Assembly: GCA_034933285.1 (NCBI GenBank)
Contig: JAYFNT010000003.1
Span: 1-64,000 of the forward strand
DNA: 64,000 nucleotides
From: RPRC01 sp034933285
GTDB taxonomy: Bacteria; Desulfobacterota; Desulfuromonadia; Geobacterales; Geobacteraceae
Direction: 5' to 3'
Part shown: positions 48,669 through 57,329 of the stretch, piece by piece
How the letters are laid out: each line of letters opens with the position of its first letter
How positions within the stretch are numbered: position 1 is the stretch's first letter
Notes under the pieces: generated by a model
What the model was told of the DNA's origin: nothing
The model's input: the letters and a program-made list of their open reading frames with translations, nothing else
Databases searched by the model: none
Made by a program: the position numbers and the translations under genes

Positions 48669-50155
48669 GCCTCCGGCACATCGCCAGCGCTTCCGGTAAT
48701 GCCATTTAATCCGCCGCCCATCGCCTGGTAAAACGCGGCAGTGTTGACCAGGCGTTTTGCCTGGCCTTCTGTCAGATCGAGTTTGGTTTGAAGCCGTTGC
48801 TGCTGTGCGATAAGCAGATCGTAATAGCTTACAGTTCCAAGCTTATACCGGCGCTGTGTCGAGTCTAGGGACTTCCCTGAAGCGGAATCAGCGGCAGAAA
48901 GAGCCTCCAGCCTTTTTGAATCATTCTCCAATGCCCTCAGTACATCAGCTACGTTGCGAAGAGCTTCCAGAACAACGGACTGGTAGTTTGCCGCAGCCGC
49001 ATCGAAAGCGGCGAGAGCTGCTCTCTTTTCAGCGGGCAAGCCTGGATTGAACAGGGGTTGTGTCAGCTGCCCCACCAGACTCCAAACAGCAGAACCACCG
49101 CCGAACAACGCACCGGTCGTCAGTGCCTGCGATCCAAGATCGGCACTAAGGTTGAGTTGGGGATATAGTTTCGATATTGCGACCCCGTATTCTGCATTAG
49201 AGGCATGCAGCAACGCTTCAGCACCGAGAATATCCGGCCTTGCACGCACCAGTTCAGAGGGGATTAACAATGGCAACTCCGGCGGCAAGGTGAAATCCTC
49301 CAAGGTAAACGACGGCAACAAACTCTCTCCTGGAGCTTTACCCACAAGAACGGCCAAAAAATGTTCGTTTTGTTGAAGTTGATAACGTAACGGCGGCAGT
49401 TTGGCGCGCGTTTGCTCCAACTGTGTCTGCAGGGCTAACGCATCGTCCGGTTCTCCATGACCAAGACGAATGCGTTCCCGGGTTAGTTCGAGTTGGTTTT
49501 CCTGCGACTTCAAGATGTTTTCGATAATTTCAGTCTGCCTTTTCAGGCTTGCCTGAGTGATGGCCGTTGTGACGATATTTGCCACCAATGTCAAACGAGC
49601 ACCTTCCAATTGAAACTGCTGATAATCGCTCCGGGCAGCCAGAGCTTCCAACGCCCTACGATTGCCCCCGGCCAGATCAAATGTATAGCGAACACCCACG
49701 CCAGCGTTGTAGAGACTGAATTCCCGTGCTTCTCCGGTTTGTCCTAATGTTCCAGGATTGAAGCGTTGGCGCTGGCCACCCAAGTTGCCCTCTAATTGTG
49801 GATAAAGCGTCGAACCAGCCCTCGCCGCGTAAAGTTCCTGAGCCTGACGCAAAGTAGCCTCTGCCGCCATCAGGGTTGGATTACGTTCCAGGGCCTCGCT
49901 GATGAGCATGTCTAGTTTGTCGGCACCCATCGCTCGCCACCAATGTTTTGTTAGTCGTTCTGCCTTAATAATGTTTTGTGGATCACCCAGCGTGGTGGGG
50001 GAGGAATTCAAACTTGTAGCCAGCGGGGTGGGAGTATAACCAATCACATCAGGGGGTGCCGGGCGCTGGAAGTCAGGCCCAACAGCACATCCTGTCAACG
50101 TCAGAAGACACATTCCTATCAGAGCATAATGAACAACCATATTATTATTTCCCAT
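48638..50155 (-). CDS. TolC/NodT-type outer-membrane efflux lipoprotein
   Basis: The 505-aa protein starts with a lipoprotein signal (VVHYALIGMCLLTLTGCAV, Cys near residue 23) followed by GPDFQRPAPP, typical of NodT-family channels. The long helices with repeated ATLRQAQELYAARAGSTLYP and LALQTQLEQTRAKLPPLRY form the periplasmic tunnel. It would be the exit duct for the ABC/HlyD pump encoded upstream. Its last 20 or so codons run through the 39-bp repeat into the antisense of the gp10-like gene, so the native C-terminus has been replaced. It overlaps the cytochrome gene by 11 nt. Confidence 0.85.
   Translation of the reverse strand: MGNNNMVVHYALIGMCLLTLTGCAVGPDFQRPAPPDVIGYTPTPLATSLNSSPTTLGDPQNIIKAERLTKHWWRAMGADKLDMLISEALERNPTLMAAEATLRQAQELYAARAGSTLYPQLEGNLGGQRQRFNPGTLGQTGEAREFSLYNAGVGVRYTFDLAGGNRRALEALAARSDYQQFQLEGARLTLVANIVTTAITQASLKRQTEIIENILKSQENQLELTRERIRLGHGEPDDALALQTQLEQTRAKLPPLRYQLQQNEHFLAVLVGKAPGESLLPSFTLEDFTLPPELPLLIPSELVRARPDILGAEALLHASNAEYGVAISKLYPQLNLSADLGSQALTTGALFGGGSAVWSLVGQLTQPLFNPGLPAEKRAALAAFDAAAANYQSVVLEALRNVADVLRALENDSKRLEALSAADSASGKSLDSTQRRYKLGTVSYYDLLIAQQQRLQTKLDLTEGQAKRLVNTAAFYQAMGGGLNGITGSAGDVPEAQSAERIASR
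48661..48699 (+). repeat. Left copy of the 39-bp direct repeat (damaged bipartite motif, copy 6)
   Basis: The sequence matches 54420-54458 with one mismatch (CTCCGGCAC here, CTCCGACAC there). It ends inside the motif at CCGGTAA, after which efflux-cassette DNA begins. CCGAC is CCGGC here and the terminal GTAA is missing, so it is probably no longer a working site. Confidence 0.75.
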
Positions 50156-50606
50156 AAAAATGCTCCTTGAAGGTTTTTCTAAAACTCTGGTGACAAGCGA
50201 GACAACTTTTTTGGAGTGTTGCGAACTGTGCTATCACCCCTTTACCGTCTTTTCTCATGGCGATTTCTTCTAATTCCTTTGCGGCTTGATGTGTCTGCTT
50301 GTCAAAACTTTTGAAGTTGCTCACATTGGAACCTGCAAAACCTAAAATGCGCATCTTCTCTGCTATCGGCGGCTGTGGATGATTGGCAATCTGCGGCGCA
50401 GTTCCCGCCACCTGTTCCCAGTCCTCTCTGGAAATGGCATCAGTCACTATCTGCATGTTATTGCTCAATTCCTGCATGATATTTCTCAGCGAGAGCGCTT
50501 TGACTGCACTATCGTTCTCTTCGGCCCACGTTGCAGAACTGATTGCGGTTAAAATAGTCATGAGCACAACCAATGCGACTCGTTTAAGCCAGACGTCTTT
50601 TGTCAT
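50145..50606 (-). CDS. Cytochrome c'-like periplasmic protein
   Basis: The 153-aa protein has a Sec signal (RVALVVLMTILTAISSATWA) and one heme-binding motif near the C-terminus, CLACHQSFRKTF, in the position of c'-type four-helix cytochromes. It is an unexpected member of an efflux operon, between the ABC ATPase and the outer-membrane channel, and is coupled to the channel gene by overlap. Function is unknown: it could sense or detoxify NO or a redox-active substrate of the pump. Confidence 0.7.
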   Translation of the reverse strand: MTKDVWLKRVALVVLMTILTAISSATWAEENDSAVKALSLRNIMQELSNNMQIVTDAISREDWEQVAGTAPQIANHPQPPIAEKMRILGFAGSNVSNFKSFDKQTHQAAKELEEIAMRKDGKGVIAQFATLQKSCLACHQSFRKTFKEHFYGK

Positions 50607-50630
50607 TTTGAATACCTTTCTGTATTGATC

Positions 50631-51341
50631 TCATTCGAAACCACGTCCTTCGCCTTCTTCTTCATAGGTTACCCCGTCACGGATGTGATATATGCGTTTG
50701 AAGGTGGGAATGATTTTTTCATCGTGGGTGACGACAATAATGGCGGTCTCGAATTTTTTGGCCATATCGTTCAAGATCCGGATTACGGCCAGGGCGCGCT
50801 CACTATCAAGCGGAGCGGTCGGTTCATCGGCCAGTATTACCGGGGGACGATTCACCAAGCCACGTGCAATAGCCACTCGTTGCTGTTCTCCACCAGAGAG
50901 TTGAGATGGCATGGCCTTGGCGCGATGCTCCACATCAAGCGCTTTAAACAATCCTATTGCCCGTTTACGCGCCTCGGCATTTGGCATTCCCGCCAGCATG
51001 GGCAGAAGGGCTACGTTGTCGGTGACATCGAGGAAAGGAATCAGATAAGGTGCTTGGAATACAAAGCCTATCCGGTCCCGCCGCAAGGCACGAAGATCTT
51101 TGACCTTCCAGCCGTCATCATAAATGACGTCATCTCCGAGTATCATTTTTCCGGCGGTCGGCTCGATCACCGCTCCCAAACATTTAAGGAGCGTGGTTTT
51201 GCCAGATCCAGAAGGACCTATCAGTCCAACGACCTCGCCCGGCGCAACGTGCATGTCGACGGTCTTTAGGGCATCAACGGCGGTATCGCCACTTCCATAA
51301 CGTTTTTTTAACCCCTGGATACGAATACCTTTAGCAGTCAT
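50631..51341 (-). CDS. ABC transporter ATP-binding protein (LolD/MacB/DevA type)
   Basis: The 236-aa protein has Walker A GPSGSGKTTLL, signature LSGGEQQRVAIARGL and Walker B ILADEPTAPLD, with DRIGFVFQAPYLIPFL (Q-loop). This subclass pairs with FtsX-like permeases for mechanotransmission or export, not import. It starts at ATG 51341, 1 nt after the permease stop. Confidence 0.9.
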   Translation of the reverse strand: MTAKGIRIQGLKKRYGSGDTAVDALKTVDMHVAPGEVVGLIGPSGSGKTTLLKCLGAVIEPTAGKMILGDDVIYDDGWKVKDLRALRRDRIGFVFQAPYLIPFLDVTDNVALLPMLAGMPNAEARKRAIGLFKALDVEHRAKAMPSQLSGGEQQRVAIARGLVNRPPVILADEPTAPLDSERALAVIRILNDMAKKFETAIIVVTHDEKIIPTFKRIYHIRDGVTYEEEGEGRGFE

Positions 51342-51342
51342 G

Positions 51343-52548
51343 TCAGCCCCCTATGGCTTCGGCCGGATCGACTCTGAGCGCGGCACGAATAGCGATAATG
51401 CTCGACAGTACGCAGATCATAACCACGGCGATAAAACCCATAACGGAGTCGAGTGGTTGCAGCAGCACATATTTGGGAAAGATTGGCGCCATCAATAACG
51501 TTGCCGAAATCTTACCCACCACAAAGCCGATCAAACCTAAAGCGATGGACTGTTGCATGATCAAACCGACAATGGTGCGATTTTTAGTGCCGATCAGTTT
51601 CAAGACAGCAATTTCACGAATTTTTCCGAGTGTCAGGGTGTAGATGATGAAGGCCACAATGGCGGAGCTGACAATCGAAAGGATCACCAGAAACATGAAG
51701 ATCTGTCTGGCGGAGGTAGCGATCAGCTTACCAACCAAAATCTCCTCCATCTGGCTGCGGGTATAGACGGTTAAGCGCTTCCAGCGGCGGATCGACTCAG
51801 CGACTTCTTCCGGGGCATGGCCCGGTTCAACCCGCACCAAAACCGCATTGACGTAGGGGTTGGTGCTTTGCGAGGCAATAACCGCATCGAGCAGGCCTGG
51901 CACTCCGGGCCGGTTGAAAGCAGGGTTCTCGGCCGTGCGTCGACGCTGCTCTCGGATGGCGTCATTATCCTTGAGAAACTGTGCTTCCTGGGCGTCTTTA
52001 AGAGGAATGAACACCATTGGGTCGCCATTGGAAGAGACCATCCTTCTGGTCAGGCCGACTATGGTGTAGTGATTGCGGCGGATCTGGATACGGTCGCCAA
52101 GTTTAAATCCGGAAGCGATGTCGGCGACGGCCTCGTAATGGCTCCGAGTAATCTGGCGACCCGCGACTAGATATGGCGGCCACCCGGGTGTCCCAGGTTC
52201 TCCAGGAGTGACGCCAGTAACCATGGCACGTACGTCACCATCTTGTTTTCCCACCTGCATGGTGAGATAAGTGATGTTTGCCGCCCGCTCCACCCCCGGC
52301 ATGCCTCGAATCCCGCGCCAGATATCATCGTAGAGACTTGATGACTCAGCGTAGGGACCAAGAGTGTCCTTCTGTACCACCCAGAGATCAGCACCGCTAT
52401 TGTCGAGCAACACTTTGGCATCATCCACCATGCCACGATAAATCCCTGCCATAGACAGTGTGATGCCGATGAGTAGCCCAAGACCCATACCGGTGAAGAC
52501 GAACTTACCCCAGGAGTGCATGATGTCGCGTCCTGCCAAGCTGATCAT
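51343..52548 (-). CDS. FtsX/MacB-type permease of an ABC exporter
   Basis: The 401-aa membrane protein has a first membrane helix near residues 14-35 (FVFTGMGLGLLIGITLSMAGI), a large periplasmic domain, and three helices near the C-terminus (FMFLVILSIVSSAIVAFIIY, MQQSIALGLIGFVVGKI, FIAVVMICVLSSIIAI), the DevC/MacB plan. Its gene overlaps that of the adaptor by 4 nt. With the neighbouring genes it forms a DevBCA-like tripartite exporter. Confidence 0.85.
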   Translation of the reverse strand: MISLAGRDIMHSWGKFVFTGMGLGLLIGITLSMAGIYRGMVDDAKVLLDNSGADLWVVQKDTLGPYAESSSLYDDIWRGIRGMPGVERAANITYLTMQVGKQDGDVRAMVTGVTPGEPGTPGWPPYLVAGRQITRSHYEAVADIASGFKLGDRIQIRRNHYTIVGLTRRMVSSNGDPMVFIPLKDAQEAQFLKDNDAIREQRRRTAENPAFNRPGVPGLLDAVIASQSTNPYVNAVLVRVEPGHAPEEVAESIRRWKRLTVYTRSQMEEILVGKLIATSARQIFMFLVILSIVSSAIVAFIIYTLTLGKIREIAVLKLIGTKNRTIVGLIMQQSIALGLIGFVVGKISATLLMAPIFPKYVLLQPLDSVMGFIAVVMICVLSSIIAIRAALRVDPAEAIGG

Positions 52549-53696
52549 TGCGTCACCCCCGGAATATGGTCAACGACGTGAATCCGGCTACGCTCATTCA
52601 GGGCGTTTTCGCTGTAGGCCACTACTTGGTCACCAACCTTGAGCCCTTCTCGTATTTGAACACGACCCTCCAAATCGGCAATCCCCAGTGAAACTGCTGT
52701 AAAGCGAAGATCGCCATTAGTGACCTGCCACACGCCCAGTCTGCTGTCCTTATGATGGATAGCGGCATTTGGGACAACCGGTGTTGCCGCAAGCGTCGGT
52801 AAGGTAATCGTGATTTCGGCCAGTTCGCCGATAGGTGGCAGCGGATCAGGAATTTGATCGAAGACAACCTTGGCCAGTGTTTCTTCCGTTACTGCGTCTG
52901 CCAGGGGTTCGACTCTCAGTACACGTCCAGCCTGCAGCTCACCTGCCTGAGAACGTAATGTGATCTGGGCTGATAAGCCTGCGGCGAGACCTCGCGCACG
53001 AATTTGATCGAAGCGGACATTGACCCACAGTGTGCTCGGGTCGATCAGCTCTACGACAGCCTGACCTGCGACCACGGTGGTTCCCGGGTCGGCATCACGC
53101 GAAACGACCAAGCCGTCAACTGGCGCAACCAGAGACAAATTGCTGCGCTGCGCCTCTAATGCCTCTCGTTCTGCACGTACACGAGATAGTTCCTCTCGCG
53201 CCGCAGTCAGCCCTGCTTTCGCAACCAAGAGGTCTTGTTGTTTAGTGGCTACCACTTCCTCACTGGTGGACCGCGCTTTAAGTAACTGCTCGTAACGTAA
53301 AGCCTGTGTCTGCGCATAATCCTTACGCGCCTGCGCTTCGTTTAACTGAGCGTTTGCACGTTTCAGCGTGGCATCTTGAGCCCTTATACGTTCATCAAGA
53401 TCGACCGGGTCCATTTCGCCAAGCACTTGCCCAGCCTTGACACGCTCACCTACGTGTACGTCCAAACGTTTGACTCGCCCCGCAAACGTTGGGCCAATTT
53501 TGTAGGTGTAACGAGCCTCAATGGTTCCGATGCCGAATAGTTTCGGTGAGATGCTCTTGTTCTCGACGGTGGCTAATACAACGGATACCGGTGCAAGCGG
53601 CCCCGAACGCAAGGCCACATAGACAAAAAGCGCAAGCAGAGGAAAAAGTACAGCTATCAGCGCCAAAGTACGTTTTTGGAAGGGCAATTTTTTCAT
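52545..53696 (-). CDS. HlyD/MacA-type membrane fusion protein
   Basis: The 383-aa protein has one N-terminal membrane helix (LALIAVLFPLLALFVYVALR) and the adaptor order: lipoyl half (VGERVKAGQVLGEMDP), long coiled coil (ATLKRANAQLNEAQARKDYA), second lipoyl half (LVAPVDGLVVSRDADPGT) and beta-barrel. It bridges the inner-membrane exporter and the outer-membrane channel. Its start overlaps the TetR stop by 4 nt. Confidence 0.85.
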   Translation of the reverse strand: MKKLPFQKRTLALIAVLFPLLALFVYVALRSGPLAPVSVVLATVENKSISPKLFGIGTIEARYTYKIGPTFAGRVKRLDVHVGERVKAGQVLGEMDPVDLDERIRAQDATLKRANAQLNEAQARKDYAQTQALRYEQLLKARSTSEEVVATKQQDLLVAKAGLTAAREELSRVRAEREALEAQRSNLSLVAPVDGLVVSRDADPGTTVVAGQAVVELIDPSTLWVNVRFDQIRARGLAAGLSAQITLRSQAGELQAGRVLRVEPLADAVTEETLAKVVFDQIPDPLPPIGELAEITITLPTLAATPVVPNAAIHHKDSRLGVWQVTNGDLRFTAVSLGIADLEGRVQIREGLKVGDQVVAYSENALNERSRIHVVDHIPGVTQ

Positions 53697-54301
53697 GATG
53701 CACTCCTGATGCCCCGTTGATAGATGGCAAAAACTTTCGGTGCATTGCGACGCATATGGCTAACATCTCCAGCTATCAACGATTGCATGACCAATCCTTG
53801 AATAGTCCCGATGAAGAGAGTGGCCGCAGCCTCGTTATCAAGCTTTCCATCAAGCTCACCGCAGGTCTTTCCTTGTTCAAACAAACGATTGAGGCGCTCC
53901 CCATAACGGCGGATGAGCGTTTGCGCCATCCGCTTGGGCGCGGTTTCTTCAGATCGTTGCAATTCACCAAACAACATACGGGGAATACCAGGGTGCTCTG
54001 TTATAAAGTCCACATGCGCCATAAACATGCTTTCGAGTGCGGCAAGAGGAGAGGGCTCTGCATGAACTGCTTTTTCAATGCGGGACATTAATCGTTCGGC
54101 CACCCATTCCATAACAGCTTGTAAGATGGCATCCTTGTTTGGGAAATGACGAAAAAGTGCACCCTGGGTCAGTCCCATGCGTTTGGCTATGGCAGCCGTG
54201 GTAATCTCGCTCGGGTTCTGTTCACCAGCCAACTCGACCACCGCCTCTACCGTCACTGCCCGTCGTTCCTCAGCCGGAAGATGTTTGTTTGATGAGTTCA
54301 T
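53693..54301 (-). CDS. TetR-family repressor of the efflux operon
   Basis: I place the start at ATG 54301 (MNSSNKHLPAEERRAV, GGAGG upstream), giving 202 aa; the ATG at 54313 is too close to that site. The N-terminal helix-turn-helix is clear (ITTAAIAKRMGLTQGALFRHFPNKDAIL). The C-terminal ligand domain is helical. It is the first gene of the leftward operon, and a palindrome sits just upstream, so it probably represses the whole operon until a pump substrate binds. Confidence 0.85.
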   Translation of the reverse strand: MNSSNKHLPAEERRAVTVEAVVELAGEQNPSEITTAAIAKRMGLTQGALFRHFPNKDAILQAVMEWVAERLMSRIEKAVHAEPSPLAALESMFMAHVDFITEHPGIPRMLFGELQRSEETAPKRMAQTLIRRYGERLNRLFEQGKTCGELDGKLDNEAAATLFIGTIQGLVMQSLIAGDVSHMRRNAPKVFAIYQRGIRSAS

Positions 54302-54320
54302 ATAAGCCTCCATGAAAGTG

Positions 54321-54334
54321 AGTAATTGATTACT
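54321..54334. promoter_or_regulatory. Palindromic operator upstream of the tetR gene
   Basis: AGTAAT-TG-ATTACT is a perfect 14-bp palindrome 20 nt upstream of the repressor start in an AT-rich promoter region. It is the most likely TetR binding site. Confidence 0.55.
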
Positions 54335-54419
54335 ATCTTTATTCCTTGTACGGGATTTGTCAACCAGTTTTTTTGAAAAACTGTTGATGCTGAAGAAAGA
54401 GCCCCTCTGCAGTACCCTC

Positions 54420-54462
54420 CGCTTTGAGCCTCCGACACATCGCCAGCGCTTCCGGTAAGTAA
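54420..54462 (+). promoter_or_regulatory. Right copy of the 39-bp repeat with an intact bipartite motif (copy 7)
   Basis: CGCTTTGAGCCTCC continues into CCGAC, 14 nt, TCCGGTAAGTAA. The first nucleotides repeat the end of the gp10-like gene, showing where phage sequence resumes after the efflux cassette. The tail-block gene at 54487 follows. Confidence 0.75.
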
Positions 54463-54486
54463 CCAGGCAGAAAACGGAGGCGTCCT

Positions 54487-55035
54487 TTGAGCACGATACA
54501 GACCGTCACAGAAACACTGATCCGCCTGGCCAAGCAGGTCATCCACCCGGACACCGTGCTGGTGTTCCCGGATGACCTGTTCGAGGTCCAGCGCACCCCC
54601 AGCGTCATCCTCCAGGGGCCGAAGCTGACAGAAGACCGTTTCCGCCGCAGCCAAAGCCGCCTGTTCGAGAAGAATGTCGCGGAGCTGAGTTTCGAGGAGT
54701 GCCGGTTTCCCCGGCTCTATCACCTCGATTTCGACCTGGTGGTAACCGTGGATCGGGAGGCCGAACTGCTCGGTTTTCACGAGTCGGTATCACGGTTCCT
54801 TCAGCTTTACCCGGAGATCGCCATCACCGACCAGGGCAGCCTGAACCTCACCGAGCTGGTTCCTCTGGGCGGTCTGGCCCGGGTGAACCTCTCCAACCTC
54901 CGGCAGAGCTCCGGACGCATCCGCATCGAATCCTGCCCGGTGTACGACGGCGACCTGCGCGACGGTCGGCTGATCCGGGACCGGACCTTCCAGTTTCACG
55001 GCGACGTGACAGAGCAACGAACCATTCAACCGTAA
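54487..55035 (+). CDS. Mu gp37-like tail completion protein
   Basis: The 182-aa protein starts at TTG 54487, with GGAGG 5 nt upstream. It is alpha/beta (TVTETLIRLAKQVIHPDTVLVFP, FEECRFPRLYHLDFDLVVTVD, LGFHESVSRFLQLYPEI) and lies just before the sheath gene, where terminator or completion proteins of contractile tails are encoded. In the ancestral phage it followed the gp10-like gene directly; the efflux cassette now separates them by 5.8 kb. Confidence 0.6.
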   Translation: MSTIQTVTETLIRLAKQVIHPDTVLVFPDDLFEVQRTPSVILQGPKLTEDRFRRSQSRLFEKNVAELSFEECRFPRLYHLDFDLVVTVDREAELLGFHESVSRFLQLYPEIAITDQGSLNLTELVPLGGLARVNLSNLRQSSGRIRIESCPVYDGDLRDGRLIRDRTFQFHGDVTEQRTIQP

Positions 55036-55047
55036 AGGAGAACAACC

Positions 55048-55305
55048 GTGATCGAGATCAGAAACCTGCAGTTCCAACCCCTGACGTTCAACCTCTCCGG
55101 CCAGGGAACCCTCCACCTCGGGCCGCGAGAACGCAAGAGCATCGCCCGCAAGGACCTCTCCGCCGAGATCAAGACCGCCGGAAAACGCGGCCTGGTGCGC
55201 ATCACCGACCTGACCGGCGGCGCGGAACCGGAGCCGGGAAAGCCCACGGCGACCGAGGACGCCGGAACCGATGAGGCCAAGACCACCAGCAAGCGGAGGA
55301 AATAA
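55048..55305 (+). CDS. Small tail protein, unknown function
   Basis: The 85-aa protein starts at GTG 55048 after AAGGAG. It has a beta N-terminus (LQFQPLTFNLSGQGTLHLGPRERKSI) and a charged, Ala/Thr/Lys-rich tail. Similar short frames precede sheath genes in contractile-tailed phages. No specific function is claimed. Confidence 0.55.
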   Translation: MIEIRNLQFQPLTFNLSGQGTLHLGPRERKSIARKDLSAEIKTAGKRGLVRITDLTGGAEPEPGKPTATEDAGTDEAKTTSKRRK

Positions 55306-55307
55306 CC

Positions 55308-56837
55308 ATGCCGACCTATCTATCGCCCGGGATTTACACCCGGGAAACGGACTTCAGTTTCTATGTGAAGCAGATCTCGACCTCGTCGGCCGCCATGGTC
55401 GGGGTGGCCGAGAAAGGCCCGATCAACAAGCCCGTGCTGGTGACGAGCTGGGAGCAGTTCATCAACCGTTTCGGCTCTTACATCAATGAGAGCTATCTGG
55501 CCTACGCCGCCCGGGCGTTTTTCGACAACGGCGGCTCGGTCCTCTACGTCACCCGCATCGCCCATCTCACCGACCCCACCGACCGGGACACCCTGACGGC
55601 GCTCAAATCTTTCATCGTGCTGCAGAACCGGGAGGCGACGCCCGCCGACGCCCTGCGGATCGAAGCCGTGAACGAAGGCGTCTGGGGGGACCGACTCTCC
55701 GTCTCCATCGAGGATGGCTCTCTCGATCCGGCCAACCATTTCAACCTGGTGGTCCGGCATAAAGGCGATGTGGTCGAGGTGTTCAAGGATCTGAGCATGG
55801 ACGAGACGCTGCCCAACCATGTGGAGCTGGCGATCAACGACCGCTCGGATTTCATCCTGGTCCAGGATCTGGCCGCAGCAACGGGAACGCCCGGCGACCG
55901 TCCGGCATTGGGCGTTTTCACGCTCAGCGGCGGCGACAATGGGCTGACAGATCTGGCCGATGCGGACTTCATCGGCGATCCCTCGCAGCATACCGGCCTC
56001 TATGGCTTTGACGAGATCGACGCCCTGAACCTGCTGATGGTCCCCGGCGTCACCACGGTGCCGGTGATCAACGCCGGAATCGCCTATGCCGAGGGGCGCA
56101 AGGATCTGCTGTTCATCGCCGACACGCCCATGCACCTGGAGCCGCTCGAAGCGGTAGATTTCCGCAAGGGACAAGGGATGTACAGCCACGCGGCCTTCAA
56201 CTCCTCCTACGCGGCGCTCTACTACCCCTGGCTGGAGATCAGCGATCCGGTCAACTCGCGCAAGAAGCTGGTGCCGCCCTGCGGCGCGGTGGCAGGCTGC
56301 ATCGCCCGCAGCGACCAGAAGACCAACGTCTGGAACGCGCCCGCCGGTATCGACCGTGGCCGCATCTTCAACACGCTCTCCCTGGCCTACAAGACCAGCC
56401 GTGGCGAGCGCGATGTGCTCTATCCGGAAGGGATCAACGTCATCGCCGTGTTCCCCGACACCGGCATCAACATCTGGGGCCAGAAGACACTGCAGAGCCA
56501 GCCCTCGGCCGTGGACCGTATCAACGTCCGCCGCCTGATGATGTACATGGAGGAAGCCATCTCGGAATCCTCCCGCTTCGTGGTGTTCGAGCCGAACCAT
56601 CCCCAGACCTGGCGTGCCCTCGGTCGCCTGATCAACCCCTTCCTGCAGGACATCAAGGACAAGGGCGGCCTCTACGACTTCGCCTTCCAGTGCGACGAGG
56701 AGACCAACACCCCGGCGGTCATCGACCGCAACGAAATGGTGGCCCGCGTGTTCGTCAAGCCGACCAAGACGGCGGAGTTCATCGAGCTGAACTTCATCCT
56801 GACCAGCACCGGCGCGGACTTCAAAGAAATCATCTAA
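55308..56837 (+). CDS. Tail sheath protein
   Basis: The 509-aa protein is the contractile sheath. It shows TYLSPGIYTRETDFSF at the N-terminus, AAMVGVAEKGPINKPVLVTSW, YAARAFFDNGGSVLYVTRI, and the conserved C-terminal part (GINIWGQKTLQSQPSA, RRLMMYMEEAISESSRFVVFEPN, FVKPTKTAEFIELNF). It wraps the tail tube and contracts on infection, so the phage is a myovirus type. It starts 2 nt after the previous stop. Confidence 0.9.
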   Translation: MPTYLSPGIYTRETDFSFYVKQISTSSAAMVGVAEKGPINKPVLVTSWEQFINRFGSYINESYLAYAARAFFDNGGSVLYVTRIAHLTDPTDRDTLTALKSFIVLQNREATPADALRIEAVNEGVWGDRLSVSIEDGSLDPANHFNLVVRHKGDVVEVFKDLSMDETLPNHVELAINDRSDFILVQDLAAATGTPGDRPALGVFTLSGGDNGLTDLADADFIGDPSQHTGLYGFDEIDALNLLMVPGVTTVPVINAGIAYAEGRKDLLFIADTPMHLEPLEAVDFRKGQGMYSHAAFNSSYAALYYPWLEISDPVNSRKKLVPPCGAVAGCIARSDQKTNVWNAPAGIDRGRIFNTLSLAYKTSRGERDVLYPEGINVIAVFPDTGINIWGQKTLQSQPSAVDRINVRRLMMYMEEAISESSRFVVFEPNHPQTWRALGRLINPFLQDIKDKGGLYDFAFQCDEETNTPAVIDRNEMVARVFVKPTKTAEFIELNFILTSTGADFKEII

Positions 56838-56852
56838 CGGGAGAACACGGCT

Positions 56853-57314
56853 ATGAGAAGCGGAAATATGCCCAAGAGCCTTTATCAGAACTGGCAGTTC
56901 GCCATCGAGGTAAACGGCTTCGATGTGGCCCTGTTCCACAAGGGACAGGAGCCCAAAACCGAATTCGAGGAAGTGGCCTTTGCCCCGGCCGGTTCGATGT
57001 TCGACCAGAAGGTGGCGGGGCGGGTCAAGTTCGAGGACATCACCCTCGAGAAAGGCAACCTGCAGGACGGCTCCGACGAGGCGGCCCGCGAATGGATCAA
57101 GAAACAGGTGGACGTGAACGCCGTCACCGGAGGTCTTCCGGCCGACTACATGCGCGACATCGACGTTGTCCGCTACGACCGCACCGGCAACGAGACCCGC
57201 CGCTGGACCCTGCACGGGGCCTGGGTGAAGGCGCTCGAATACGACGAGCTCGAGGGCGGCAACACCGAGAACACCATCGAGAAGCTCACCATCTGCTTCC
57301 AATACTGGACCTAA
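56853..57314 (+). CDS. Tail tube protein
   Basis: The 153-aa protein follows the sheath gene. It has the tube pattern of T4 gp19/CIS tube proteins: NWQFAIEVNGFDVALF, VKFEDITLEKG, YDRTGNETRRWTLHGAWVK and NTIEKLTICFQYW. It forms the inner tube inside the sheath. Confidence 0.85.
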   Translation: MRSGNMPKSLYQNWQFAIEVNGFDVALFHKGQEPKTEFEEVAFAPAGSMFDQKVAGRVKFEDITLEKGNLQDGSDEAAREWIKKQVDVNAVTGGLPADYMRDIDVVRYDRTGNETRRWTLHGAWVKALEYDELEGGNTENTIEKLTICFQYWT

Positions 57315-57329
57315 ACCGGAGGATCGACC

